Source: Verrucomicrobiia bacterium (GTDB lineage: Bacteria; Verrucomicrobiota; Verrucomicrobiia; Verrucomicrobiales; DEV007). Taken from it: 64,000 nt of DNA. The notes below the pieces were generated by a model. The model ran no database searches. It saw only the letters and a list, made by a program, of their open reading frames with translations, and was not told where the DNA came from. Within the stretch, counting starts at the first letter, position 1. Every line of letters begins with the position of its first letter. The translations under genes were made by a program, and so were the position numbers. The stretch is taken from positions 44,900 to 108,899 of the forward strand of contig JAUIAH010000027.1 in NCBI GenBank assembly GCA_030425385.1. The letters are read 5' to 3'. Positions 16,076 through 24,785 of this stretch are shown here, piece by piece.

Positions 16076-18223
16076 ATGAACGGCAATCAATCCGAATCTT
16101 CCCCCACGCTGCTGGGCCATCCTCCTGGACTCTTCACCCTCTTCTTCGCCGAGATGTGGGAGCGCTTCTCCTACTATGGGATGCGAGCGTTGCTTCTCTT
16201 CTACATGATCAAAGGCTTTCTCGGCTACAATGATGCCAAAGCCTATGCCGTCTATGGGGCCTACACGAGTTTGGTTTATGCCACGCCCTTCATCGGTGGA
16301 ATGTTAGCGGACCGCCTCTTAGGGCAGCGCTTTGCGGTGATCCTCGGGGGACTCCTCATGTCAGCAGGACACCTTGCGATGACGGCAGAGAACGAGTTTA
16401 TCTTCTTTCTCGCGTTGGCACTGCTCATCATCGGCAACGGCTTCTTCAAACCTAACATCTCCACCATGGTGGGTGATCATTACCCGAAAGCAAGCGACCG
16501 CAAAGACACCGGCTTCACCATCTTCTACATGGGGATCAACCTGGGCGCCGCGCTCTCTCCCATTCTTTGTGGTTATGTTGGGGAAACCTATGGATGGCAT
16601 AAGGGTTTCGGACTGGCGACCGCTGGCATGCTGGTGGGCACGGCCATCTTCGTGGCTCCCACTCGACTGACACAAGTCCTGATACTCTTCGGGGCGCTGC
16701 TCACGGCCGTTTCGCTCATCTTCCAACAACAGTTGGAGCCGGCGATCGCGAGCCTCTTCAACCTGGATGCCGCGACCACGGCTCTGACAAGTTTGCAGAT
16801 CGGGACCCGTGTCTTTCTCGGGATCGCACTCTTGATCTCAGGAGCCGTGGCCATTGCTGCGCTCAACAAAGGCGGGATCCCTGAAGGCATCGGCGCGCCG
16901 CCATCCAAGGAGCGCTTGCAGCAGAAGCCCTTCCATGGTCAACACAAAGAGAGCCTTCTCATTTACCGAATCCTCGTCGGCGTGTGTGGCTTGGGCTTGC
17001 TCAGTTACGCCCTGATCAAGGGTGAGACGCTCAACGCCACCTGCTACGGTATCGCTCTCGCGGCTGGCCTCTTGGTGCCGCACCTGAAAGCCGTGGCCGC
17101 CGTGTTGGTGGGTTCGCTAGGAGTCCTCAGTCTGATCACCGTCCTTCTGCAAGGAAGCATTGCGGGCTATATCTTGATCACTTTCGGGATCCTCGCATTG
17201 ATCTATCTCCTCATCGTCACTTTTCAAAGTCCCAAGGTCGAGCGCGAACGGATGTTCGTCGTCCTCATCCTCACTTTCTTCTCCATGCTCTTCTGGGCGT
17301 TCTTTGAACAAGCAGGCAGCTCTATGAATAACTTCGCCGACCGCAACGTGGATCGCGCGGAAGAATCACGGCGACTCACGGACAACGACATTGGGACGAC
17401 AATCGCGTTCCGTGTGCCTATCAAAACCACTGATACCGAGATCCGAGCGCTCCCATTGCTCTCACAGGAACAGTTGGGGTATGAGAACAACGGCACGCTC
17501 TTCAACATGACGCAGCTGAGTGAACTGCGAGACGCGGTGCAGAAAGCGGAAGAAGGCGATTCCCCCACCCTGCGGGTCGAATGGCCCATCACGGAAGCCC
17601 ACGTCGGCATGGGCATCCTGGAGGAAGATGCTAGTGAAATCCCGGCATCGGAATTTCAAGCCGCCAACGCCATCTTCATTCTCATCTTCGGACTCGTCTT
17701 CACCGCTATCTGGGGATTCCTCCGAGCGCGCGGCTGGGAGCCATCGACTCCCGTGAAGTTTGCCTTAGGGCTGTTACAAGTGGGCCTCGGCTTTGTTGCC
17801 CTCTGGTATGGAGCGCAGATCTGTGATAGCCGCGGCATGGTGGGCATGGTATGGCTCTTGCTCGCCTATCTCTTGCACACGACCGGCGAGCTTTGCCTCT
17901 CGCCGGTCGGCCTTTCCATGGTGACCAAGCTCTCGCCCGCCCGCATCGTCAGCACGGTGATGGGCACCTGGTTCCTCGCCACGGCCTTCTCCAACTACTT
18001 GGCCGCCCTCATCGCCATGCTCACCCGCGTGTCCGATGGAGGCGAAGAGCAAGTCGTGCCCGCGCCGATTGAGACCGTGAGCGTTTACGGAGGTGTCTTC
18101 GGAAAGATCGCTATCGTGGCGATTGCCTCAGCCATCATTTGCCTAGCGCTCACGCCACTGCTGAAGCGGTGGATGCATCTTGACAAGCCCAGCGATGACG
18201 AGCCCATCGCGTCGACGCACTAA
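16076..18223 (+). CDS. POT/PTR2 family proton-dependent oligopeptide transporter
   Basis: 715 residues from the ATG at 16076 (an in-frame TTG at 16067 is also possible). N-terminal motifs of the family are clear: FFAEMWERFSYYGMRALL (the ExxERFxYYG proton-coupling helix), GGMLADRLLGQRF and GNGFFKPNISTMVGDHYP. About 14 hydrophobic segments are spread over the protein. It is longer than typical bacterial POTs (about 500) because of a hydrophobic insertion around residues 190-360 and a soluble loop (about 430-540) containing NNFADRNVDR and EEDASEIPASEF before the final bundle, as in other PVC and Bacteroidota members. It imports di- and tripeptides. Confidence 0.92.
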   Translation: MNGNQSESSPTLLGHPPGLFTLFFAEMWERFSYYGMRALLLFYMIKGFLGYNDAKAYAVYGAYTSLVYATPFIGGMLADRLLGQRFAVILGGLLMSAGHLAMTAENEFIFFLALALLIIGNGFFKPNISTMVGDHYPKASDRKDTGFTIFYMGINLGAALSPILCGYVGETYGWHKGFGLATAGMLVGTAIFVAPTRLTQVLILFGALLTAVSLIFQQQLEPAIASLFNLDAATTALTSLQIGTRVFLGIALLISGAVAIAALNKGGIPEGIGAPPSKERLQQKPFHGQHKESLLIYRILVGVCGLGLLSYALIKGETLNATCYGIALAAGLLVPHLKAVAAVLVGSLGVLSLITVLLQGSIAGYILITFGILALIYLLIVTFQSPKVERERMFVVLILTFFSMLFWAFFEQAGSSMNNFADRNVDRAEESRRLTDNDIGTTIAFRVPIKTTDTEIRALPLLSQEQLGYENNGTLFNMTQLSELRDAVQKAEEGDSPTLRVEWPITEAHVGMGILEEDASEIPASEFQAANAIFILIFGLVFTAIWGFLRARGWEPSTPVKFALGLLQVGLGFVALWYGAQICDSRGMVGMVWLLLAYLLHTTGELCLSPVGLSMVTKLSPARIVSTVMGTWFLATAFSNYLAALIAMLTRVSDGGEEQVVPAPIETVSVYGGVFGKIAIVAIASAIICLALTPLLKRWMHLDKPSDDEPIASTH

Positions 18224-18241
18224 CACCCACCCACTCAACCC

Positions 18242-19606
18242 ATGAGAGCTTTCCTTTCCTGCCTTGCCTTCAGTCTTCTGTTAGTTCGAGCCGATGCGCG
18301 CCCTCCAAATATCATCGTCATCTTTCTCGACGACGCTGGCTGGGCAGACTTTGAGCCGTTTGGCAATCCTCCTTATGAGACGCCCCACGTCGCTCAGCTC
18401 GCGTCCGAGGGCACCCGATTCAACCAATTCTACGTGCCTCAGGCAATCTGCTCGGCCTCGCGAGCAGCGCTTTTGTCAGGATGCTATCCGGGACGAACAA
18501 AGGTCTTTGGCGCTCATGGTCCCAATGGGCGTGGGCTCGATCCGCAGTTCACAAACATCGCCGAGATGCTGAAAGCGGTCGACTATCACACGGCGATCTT
18601 TGGCAAATGGCACGTGGGCGACCAGCCCGAGACGCGCCCCGCCGCGCGAGGGTTCGACACCTCCGCCGGCCTCATGTATTCCAATGACATGTGGGAATTC
18701 CACCCACAGAATCCCGAGCACTGGGGCAAGTTTCCCTTACAATACTACGAAGACAATGAGGTCACCATTCCTCGCGTGACGAAGGAGCATCAGCCCTTCC
18801 TCACCACTTGGTATACGGAGAAGGCGGTTGAGTTCATTGGGAACCATAAGAACGACCCTTTCTTTCTCTACGTGCCGCATTCCATGCCCCATGTGCCGCT
18901 CTTCGTCAGTGAGAAGTTTGCAGGGAAATCGGGTGCCGGTTTGTTAGGGGACGTACTCATGGAGATTGACTGGTCCGTCGGGCAGATCAATCAGGCAGTG
19001 AAAGACCACGGGATTGAGGAAGAAACCCTCATTGTCTTCACCTCTGACAACGGTCCGTGGATCGCCTATGGTAATCACGCAGGCGCCACGCCCTATCGCG
19101 AAGCGAAGGGCACGAGCTTTGATGGCGGCATTCGCAGTGCCTGCCTGGTGAAGTATCCTGACAACGTGCCTGCGGGTGCTGTTTCGAATCAAGCCTGGTG
19201 CAGCATCGACCTCCTCCCCACGATCGCACATCTCGCCAAGGCATCCTTGCCATCGCACCCGATCGATGGCAAGAATGTGTGGCCCATTCTCGTAGGAAAG
19301 AAGGACACGGAGAACCCCCATCAGTACTACGCCTTTTCCAATGGGAATCAGTTTCAAGGGGTGCTCTCGGGGGATGGTCGGTGGAAACTTCACCTCCCTC
19401 ATGCCTATCGCACCTTGCTGAGAGCGGCGCACGATGGTCAGGCGGGCAGGTATCGCCAAGCACGCATTGAACTCGCGCTCTTTGATCTGGAGAATGATCC
19501 TTACGAAACCACCAATGTGGCATCGTCCCACCCCAAAGTGCTGGCGAAGTTGCAGGCTCTGGCGCAAGCACATGAGAAAAGTTTCTACACGCGTGACAAA
19601 CGCTGA
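18242..19606 (+). CDS. Secreted sulfatase (Cys-type, arylsulfatase A superfamily)
   Basis: 454 residues with a signal peptide (1-20). Metal ligands are FLDDAGWAD (Asp30-Asp31). The maturation motif is C70-S-A-S-R-A-A-L-L-S-G, where Cys70 would become formylglycine. FGKWHVGD and TSDNGPW supply the remaining active-site residues. It removes sulfate esters from an organic substrate outside the cytoplasm; marine polysaccharides are the usual targets in this lineage, but the specific substrate is unknown. It starts 18 nt after the POT stop, and the FAD oxidoreductase follows 40 nt later, so the three are likely co-expressed. Confidence 0.93.
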   Translation: MRAFLSCLAFSLLLVRADARPPNIIVIFLDDAGWADFEPFGNPPYETPHVAQLASEGTRFNQFYVPQAICSASRAALLSGCYPGRTKVFGAHGPNGRGLDPQFTNIAEMLKAVDYHTAIFGKWHVGDQPETRPAARGFDTSAGLMYSNDMWEFHPQNPEHWGKFPLQYYEDNEVTIPRVTKEHQPFLTTWYTEKAVEFIGNHKNDPFFLYVPHSMPHVPLFVSEKFAGKSGAGLLGDVLMEIDWSVGQINQAVKDHGIEEETLIVFTSDNGPWIAYGNHAGATPYREAKGTSFDGGIRSACLVKYPDNVPAGAVSNQAWCSIDLLPTIAHLAKASLPSHPIDGKNVWPILVGKKDTENPHQYYAFSNGNQFQGVLSGDGRWKLHLPHAYRTLLRAAHDGQAGRYRQARIELALFDLENDPYETTNVASSHPKVLAKLQALAQAHEKSFYTRDKR

Positions 19607-19646
19607 TCCGCCCCTTTAGACTTCACCGAAACCTACCCATCTCACC

Positions 19647-21464
19647 ATGAATCGCAGGAAATTTATCCGTGTCGTTGGAGGCGTCAGCCTCGCCTCTACC
19701 ACCGCTCCCACCTATCTCTTCGGAGCCAAAGCAGCGCCCAAGGACGGTGTCTTGTTAGAAGCTTGCGCATTCCAAGACCTCGGAGGTTGGAAACTCGACA
19801 CCCAACACTATCAACAAATGGGTGGGTGTTATCTCCTTGCTCATGGGATGGGCAACCCTGTCGCCCCAGCAAAGGCGACGGTTCGGCTGGACCAAGCGGG
19901 CACCTGGCATGTGTGGGTGCGCACCCGCGATTGGTGTCCGGGCGATTGGCAAGCACCAGGACGTTTCAAGGTCCATGTGAACGGCAAAGCGTTGGAGCCT
20001 GAGTTCGGCACCGAACAAGAGGCGTGGCATTGGCAGAGCGGTGGTACGGTCTCCATTGAAGAGGCGGGACTTGTAGACGTTCAGTTAGATGACCTCACGG
20101 GATTTGACGGCCGCTGTGACGCCATCTATTTCTCGCGGGAGGCTGCCCCAGAAATTCCTAACAATAACCTCACAGAGCTTACTACCTGGAAGGATAGTCT
20201 AGCAGGACGCGCGTCCTTGGAGATCGAGACCATGGACTATGATGTGGTCATCGTAGGCGGTGGCATGTCCGGCTGTGGGGCCGCCCTCGCCGCTCGGTCT
20301 CAGGGGCTGAAGGTGGCCTTGATTCAAGATCGCCCTGTCTTTGGTGGCAATGCTAGCGATGAGATCCGTGTGCATACTTTGGGTGTGCACGGCAAAGGAG
20401 GCGACATCCTCAAGGCCCTGGACACGAAGCACTATCCCAATGGACACGCGGATGCCATTGAGGACCAGAAGAAGCGGGAGACCACCATGCAAGCCTCTGG
20501 TGTGGATCGCTTTCCACATCACATGGCAATCGGTCTAGCACAGGAGGATGACCGTATTGTCAGTGTGGAGGCGCGCGAGGTGACCACCGGATTGATCAAG
20601 CGCTTTCAGGCGCCCATCTTCATTGATGCCACAGGCGATGCTTGGTTAGGTCACTGGGCAGGGGCGGATTCCCGTTATGGGCGGGAGGCCCACACTGAAT
20701 TTGGGGAGGCTTGGGAGCAGCACGGCGAGCTCTGGAGTCCCGAGAAACCAGACAATCGCGTGATGGGCGCGAGTGTCCTCTGGAATTCCGAGCGCACCCA
20801 GGCACGCACGACCTTCCCGGAGGTTCCATGGGCCAAGCCAGTGGCCAAACGCCATGAAGCCATCCAGGGCGAATGGTATTGGGAATATTCTAACAATGAT
20901 CTTCATCAAGTGCATGATGCCGAGAAGATTCGTGATCACATGCTGCGTGCGATCTACGGCTCCTTTGCCAATGCCAAGAAGCATCCCAAGAACGCTACGG
21001 TCACCCTCAAGTGGGTGGCGCATATCGCAGGGAAGCGAGAGTCGCGTCGCCTGATGGGCGATCACATCTACACCATGCGCGACATGACAGAGTCCCGTGC
21101 GTTTCCGGATACGGTGGTCGAAGAGAAGCGCGAAGTGGATGCTCATTATCAGACACACCTGCAAGGCGCTCCGGTCGATTTCCTATCCAAAGCACTCTTC
21201 CACAAGACGAAGATGTATCACATCCCGTTCCGCAGCCTCTACTCTCGCAATGTCGCCAACCTCATGATGGCGGGACGCTGCTTCAGTTGCTCTCACATTG
21301 GCCTGTGCGGGCCGCGTGTGATGAATACCTGCGGGCAAATGGGCATTGCCACAGGCTACGCCGCCGCGCTCTGCAAGAAGCATGCAGCCACACCGCGAGA
21401 AGTAGGGAAAGCGCATATCAAGGAACTCCGCACCCTCATCGGCTACGAAGCCGCCAGCGCCTAA
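19647..21464 (+). CDS. Tat-exported FAD-dependent oxidoreductase (FAD_oxidored family)
   Basis: 605 residues. The N-terminus MNRRKFIRVVGG is a twin-arginine signal (RRKF). Residues about 35-165 form a beta-sandwich-like extra domain (TWHVWVRTRDWCPGDWQAPGRFKVHVNGKALEP). The FAD-binding Rossmann motif DYDVVIVGGGMSGCG ends near residue 211, followed by FGGNASDEIRVHTLG and, late, NLMMAGRCFSCSHIGLCGPRVMNTCGQMGIATGYAAALC. Such enzymes are abundant in PVC bacteria next to sulfatases and are thought to oxidise sugars or sugar derivatives; the substrate is not known. Confidence 0.9.
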   Translation: MNRRKFIRVVGGVSLASTTAPTYLFGAKAAPKDGVLLEACAFQDLGGWKLDTQHYQQMGGCYLLAHGMGNPVAPAKATVRLDQAGTWHVWVRTRDWCPGDWQAPGRFKVHVNGKALEPEFGTEQEAWHWQSGGTVSIEEAGLVDVQLDDLTGFDGRCDAIYFSREAAPEIPNNNLTELTTWKDSLAGRASLEIETMDYDVVIVGGGMSGCGAALAARSQGLKVALIQDRPVFGGNASDEIRVHTLGVHGKGGDILKALDTKHYPNGHADAIEDQKKRETTMQASGVDRFPHHMAIGLAQEDDRIVSVEAREVTTGLIKRFQAPIFIDATGDAWLGHWAGADSRYGREAHTEFGEAWEQHGELWSPEKPDNRVMGASVLWNSERTQARTTFPEVPWAKPVAKRHEAIQGEWYWEYSNNDLHQVHDAEKIRDHMLRAIYGSFANAKKHPKNATVTLKWVAHIAGKRESRRLMGDHIYTMRDMTESRAFPDTVVEEKREVDAHYQTHLQGAPVDFLSKALFHKTKMYHIPFRSLYSRNVANLMMAGRCFSCSHIGLCGPRVMNTCGQMGIATGYAAALCKKHAATPREVGKAHIKELRTLIGYEAASA

Positions 21465-21483
21465 CGCGTCGATCCTGCGCGGC

Positions 21484-22482
21484 ATGCGCCACGTCGTCAA
21501 CTTCGGGCTCCTCTTCAGCTTTCTAACTCTAGCAGTCACGGGAGCGCTCGCTTTCTGGCGCCCATTCTCGCTCGTCACCACGCGCGTGCACATCGTCTTT
21601 GGTGCCGTCACGCTGGTACTCGTCGGGCTGCATTTGGCCACTCGAGTAGGTTACTTTCGGAAACAGATTACGCGTCCCTCATCGAAGGCGGTTCCACGTC
21701 CCCTTCTCATTGCCATGGTCGTGGCATGGCTGCTCCTCTTGCGACTCTCCCTCACGGACAAAGCGCCCGCCTCCACACTTGTCGCTCAGAGTTATGAGTC
21801 GCGACAACGGTCGGCCATTGTCCGCGCGTCGTCGCTCGTGGGGCTCGCCCAGCCGAACCGCTCTGAGATGCTGCTTTCCCGCTCTCCAGGCAAGGAGGCG
21901 AACGTCGCCGTGTCCATTGCGATCCGTTTCCGTGAAGAGCTCCCGAATCTCCCGGCGCTTGCCGTTTGGGCGGAGTCCACGAGCGGAAGCATGATTGAGA
22001 CGCTGCACTTGTCCCCGGAACTGGCCTATTCTGAAGATCCTGATTGGGCAGGTCAGACAACTCCACGCCATCATATCCTTCCCCTCTGGCGGCACCGCCA
22101 TACTCTGGTCACTGGCATCGATCCCGAGGGCAACATCGATGCCATGACCGGTGCCACGCAGTCTCACAGTTTCACCCTCGACCGCTACCTTCAGTTAGGC
22201 GAAGAGAGCTCCTTTGTCCTCTGTGTGGAGGTCAATGCAGCCAACGATCCTAACAATACCTACAAGGACCCACACCTAGGGCAACCGTCGCTTCTCTACA
22301 CGGCCTTGGTGGAACTTGACGCCGAACAACGTTACACGCTGCTCGAGCTAACAGGACATGGCGGCGGTGCCGAAGAGAACGGTGCCATTCAATATGATCT
22401 GGAAGCCTTCGACAGCGCGAAGCAACTCATCGATCTGGTGTTAGCCCACCATCTCCCCACCGAGGAATCCCTGGAAGATTAG
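21484..22482 (+). CDS. Membrane protein with DUF2271-like periplasmic domain
   Basis: 332 residues. Three hydrophobic helices occupy about residues 5-85 and carry histidines in RVHIVFGAVTLVLVGLHLATR, which resembles haem-binding helices of cytochrome b561/DUF4405 proteins. The soluble remainder contains DPEGNIDAMTGATQSHSFTLDRYL and SSFVLCVEVNAANDPNNTYKD, which resemble DUF2271 (the 'DTVTGAT' proteins). It starts 19 nt after the FAD oxidoreductase, so an electron-transfer partnership is possible but is inference. Its stop codon overlaps that of the convergent eboC (shared TTAG at 22479-22482). Confidence 0.7.
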   Translation: MRHVVNFGLLFSFLTLAVTGALAFWRPFSLVTTRVHIVFGAVTLVLVGLHLATRVGYFRKQITRPSSKAVPRPLLIAMVVAWLLLLRLSLTDKAPASTLVAQSYESRQRSAIVRASSLVGLAQPNRSEMLLSRSPGKEANVAVSIAIRFREELPNLPALAVWAESTSGSMIETLHLSPELAYSEDPDWAGQTTPRHHILPLWRHRHTLVTGIDPEGNIDAMTGATQSHSFTLDRYLQLGEESSFVLCVEVNAANDPNNTYKDPHLGQPSLLYTALVELDAEQRYTLLELTGHGGGAEENGAIQYDLEAFDSAKQLIDLVLAHHLPTEESLED

Positions 22483-23345
22483 GTTGCCGGTACCATCCGT
22501 TGCAGAAGGAGGGAAACGCCAAAGCCGCCGATTCCGATCACGGCTCCCCACCATCCGAGGACTAGGGTGAGGAAGAGGCCATCAATCAAACAGATTCCGG
22601 CCAGCATCAACCCGACCGATTTCCCGATCCTCGCGGTGTCTTGGCGATTCCCCAAGACTCGAAGAGTCCCCGCGAGCAAGCCAACAAAGGCTCCCACGCT
22701 CAACGCATGCGCCCACGACCATTCGCCCCACCCCAACCCAAGCGAACCGATCAAGGGCAGCGACAACAATGCCAGGGGCCACCGCCAAAGAGGCGCTTCG
22801 CGACTTTCTCCCCGAGCCACGAAAGTCAGCCCAACAATATAGAAGAAGAGGCTCAACGCGTGCATGCCTACACCCAAGGTGACCTGCCAACCCATGCCGA
22901 CTGATCCGGCTAGCAGACTCAGAAACAAGCGACACAGGCCCATCACGAAAACCGAACCCAACCACTCCTTGTGTCGGTAATCATAGACGAGGATCGCTGC
23001 GATCAATGCGATGAGGTAGCTCCATGAGGCCCCAGCTCCCACGCCCACGGCAAGCGCACCGAACAGTGCGTAGCCCACGCACGCCCACCCTACCGTGGAG
23101 CGCCGCAACACACCCGATGGAATCGGCCGTTCTTTGCGGTACTCGCGGTCAAAGGCGACATCGAAGAAATCGTTCAAGGTTGTGCCCCCCAGATAGAGCA
23201 GACTAGCTCCCAACAAAAGCCAATCCAACTCTGTGGCCCATGCCAAGGAGTCACGAGTCAGCACCCAGGCCGCGAGCACATTCGTCCACACCGTCGGCAA
23301 ATTCGACACCCGCCCCAGGATCAACCACGCGCGGAGCACCTTCAC
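22479..23345 (-). CDS. eboC: EboC-like UbiA family prenyltransferase
   Basis: 288 residues, about eight membrane helices. The two Asp-rich motifs of UbiA enzymes are NDFFDVAFD (58-66) and YDYRHKEW (about 121-128). The start LRAWLILGRVSNLPTVWTNVLAAW is characteristic of EboC and of menaquinone-type enzymes. The identity as EboC rests on its translational coupling (GTGA overlap, start GTG at 23345) to an EboE-type gene. EboC is a presumed prenyl or lipid transferase of the ebo pathway, implicated in moving a metabolite precursor across or to the membrane. A stand-alone UbiA role is the alternative. Confidence 0.8.
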   Translation of the reverse strand: MKVLRAWLILGRVSNLPTVWTNVLAAWVLTRDSLAWATELDWLLLGASLLYLGGTTLNDFFDVAFDREYRKERPIPSGVLRRSTVGWACVGYALFGALAVGVGAGASWSYLIALIAAILVYDYRHKEWLGSVFVMGLCRLFLSLLAGSVGMGWQVTLGVGMHALSLFFYIVGLTFVARGESREAPLWRWPLALLSLPLIGSLGLGWGEWSWAHALSVGAFVGLLAGTLRVLGNRQDTARIGKSVGLMLAGICLIDGLFLTLVLGWWGAVIGIGGFGVSLLLQRMVPAT

Positions 23346-24514
23346 GATGCGAGTCCTCGCTCACGCAATGCGTCCAGACACCATGCATACTCGTTCACTA
23401 ACTGATCCACCACTTCACCCTGGCGAAGAGACGCGGGCAGGACCTCCCACGTATAGGTTTCCATTTCAAGATGGCTACAGCGCGAGGGTTTCTCTCCCAG
23501 CCAATCAAGCGCAGCCTTTAACTGATCTGCTGTGCTTAGAAGCCCTTCTCTCGGATCGTGGTGCAGAGGAATGTGATAGTGTACGCGCCACTCTTCGCCA
23601 ACATCGTCACCCTTCGCGGCCCAATCAAGGGCTGGCCCCAAATCGATGAAGCGCTTCAACGAACCATCGGCCAAGCGAACCACGGTCTGATGCAGGTAGA
23701 TATCCTCTCGAAAGGCCCGCAATTGGTCTAACAATGACGCGGTGGGCTTCAACCGCAAGGCCGAGCTCAAATGCAACTTACTCATCCGTATCCCAGCACC
23801 TTCGATTCGCGCTAGCGCTTCTCTTGCTTCTTCAAATTCCACTGCCAGGTGGCAACAATCGTAGTTGATCCCTAGCACCCTTCGCAGGATCGATTCGTCT
23901 TCGGGATAGGCGCTCACAATCTCTTGCAGGAAAGTCACCGTTTCCTCACTTGTTTCCAAGGTGCAAAGCGGTTCCGGCTCGATCCCCAAATGGAGATCCT
24001 TCCCCGTGCGTTGGCTCACCGCATCGATGTGCATGGCCACTTCCCGGAAATGCGCCCGCATTGTCTCCCAAGCACTTGGAGCAAGGTCGAACGCCTTGAA
24101 GGAGGCGGGAGCGGTGCTCACACTGCCCTGCACGCCCTCAGGGACGAGCACGCCTAGGAGATCGAAGAGCTGTTTCGTGTACGCCACCCGTTCTCGGGTC
24201 GTCCAGTCAGGCCGATAGACTTGCTCCTTCACCGTCGCCCCGTGGAATTTCCCATAGGGAAACCCATTCACCGTGAAGACATAACACTGGTGCGCTTCCA
24301 GCCAATCTTGAAAGGCAGCCAGGACACTCGGCTCGCTCAATTCACGCGCTGCGACCGCGCTCAAGCGCAAGCCAATCGCGTAGGGAGCCTCCGGGCAGAC
24401 AGCTGCTTTCACTCGCAGGGTATGCTGTTCCAACCCGGCGAACGTTTCCGCCCAATTCTCTCCTCGATGAATATTGGTGCAGTAAGCCAGGTGCAAATCA
24501 TGGTCGAGACGCAT
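23342..24514 (-). CDS. eboE: EboE-like metabolite traffic protein (TIM-barrel)
   Basis: 390 residues. The opening LHLAYCTNIHRGENWAETFAGL and the segments FTVNGFPYGKFHG, VKEQVYRPDW, LGIEPEPLCTLE, LGINYDCCHLAVEFE and VHYHIPLHHD match EboE, a xylose-isomerase/AP-endonuclease-like TIM barrel. The His/Glu/Asp metal positions are visible (IEPEP, DCCHLA, HYHIPLH). In cyanobacteria and some bacteria the ebo operon (eboA-F) is needed to export or process scytonemin-type or other precursors. Here only eboE and eboC are present: upstream of 24514 lies a non-coding gap and then an unrelated acyltransferase. Confidence 0.88.
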   Translation of the reverse strand: MRLDHDLHLAYCTNIHRGENWAETFAGLEQHTLRVKAAVCPEAPYAIGLRLSAVAARELSEPSVLAAFQDWLEAHQCYVFTVNGFPYGKFHGATVKEQVYRPDWTTRERVAYTKQLFDLLGVLVPEGVQGSVSTAPASFKAFDLAPSAWETMRAHFREVAMHIDAVSQRTGKDLHLGIEPEPLCTLETSEETVTFLQEIVSAYPEDESILRRVLGINYDCCHLAVEFEEAREALARIEGAGIRMSKLHLSSALRLKPTASLLDQLRAFREDIYLHQTVVRLADGSLKRFIDLGPALDWAAKGDDVGEEWRVHYHIPLHHDPREGLLSTADQLKAALDWLGEKPSRCSHLEMETYTWEVLPASLRQGEVVDQLVNEYAWCLDALRERGLAS

Positions 24515-24625
24515 CCCGTCCCTTACTCACCACGCCCGCTCCCGCCAAGGGAAAACCAGACGCAGTCCCGTGAGGCGCCGAGCCTTCAGAATGTCGAATT
24601 TCTACTAACTAGGGGCAGATAGTGC

Positions 24626-24685
24626 TGATTTCGGCCGATTTCAAAGACGGATGAATGAATTTCTACAACAAATTTGCCGAAATCA
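24626..24685. promoter_or_regulatory. 10-bp inverted repeat upstream of eboE
   Basis: TGATTTCGGC (24626-24635) and GCCGAAATCA (24676-24685) are perfect complements separated by 40 nt, in the 258-nt gap upstream of eboE. The spacing suits a two-site operator or a long-loop hairpin in the eboE leader better than an intrinsic terminator. No promoter hexamers are convincing. Confidence 0.3.
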
Positions 24686-24737
24686 CTTGAATCCTTCTCC
24701 AGGCGCGTCATACTGTATGCACTTCGTATTCCCTCCC

Positions 24738-24785
24738 AAGAATCCCGTGATGAGTCTCCCCTTTAATGCTCATCACGGGATTCTT
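24738..24785. terminator. Perfect 17-bp stem hairpin at the end of the acyltransferase gene
   Basis: Positions 24738-24754 and 24769-24785 are perfect complements (left arm AAGAATCCCGTGATGAG) around a 14-nt loop. The acyltransferase stop (24775-24773) lies inside the right arm. On the minus strand the stem ends ATTCTT and is followed by GGGAGG, so there is no long U-tract; on the plus strand CTTTT follows. I read it as an intrinsic terminator separating the acyltransferase from eboEC. Confidence 0.7.
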
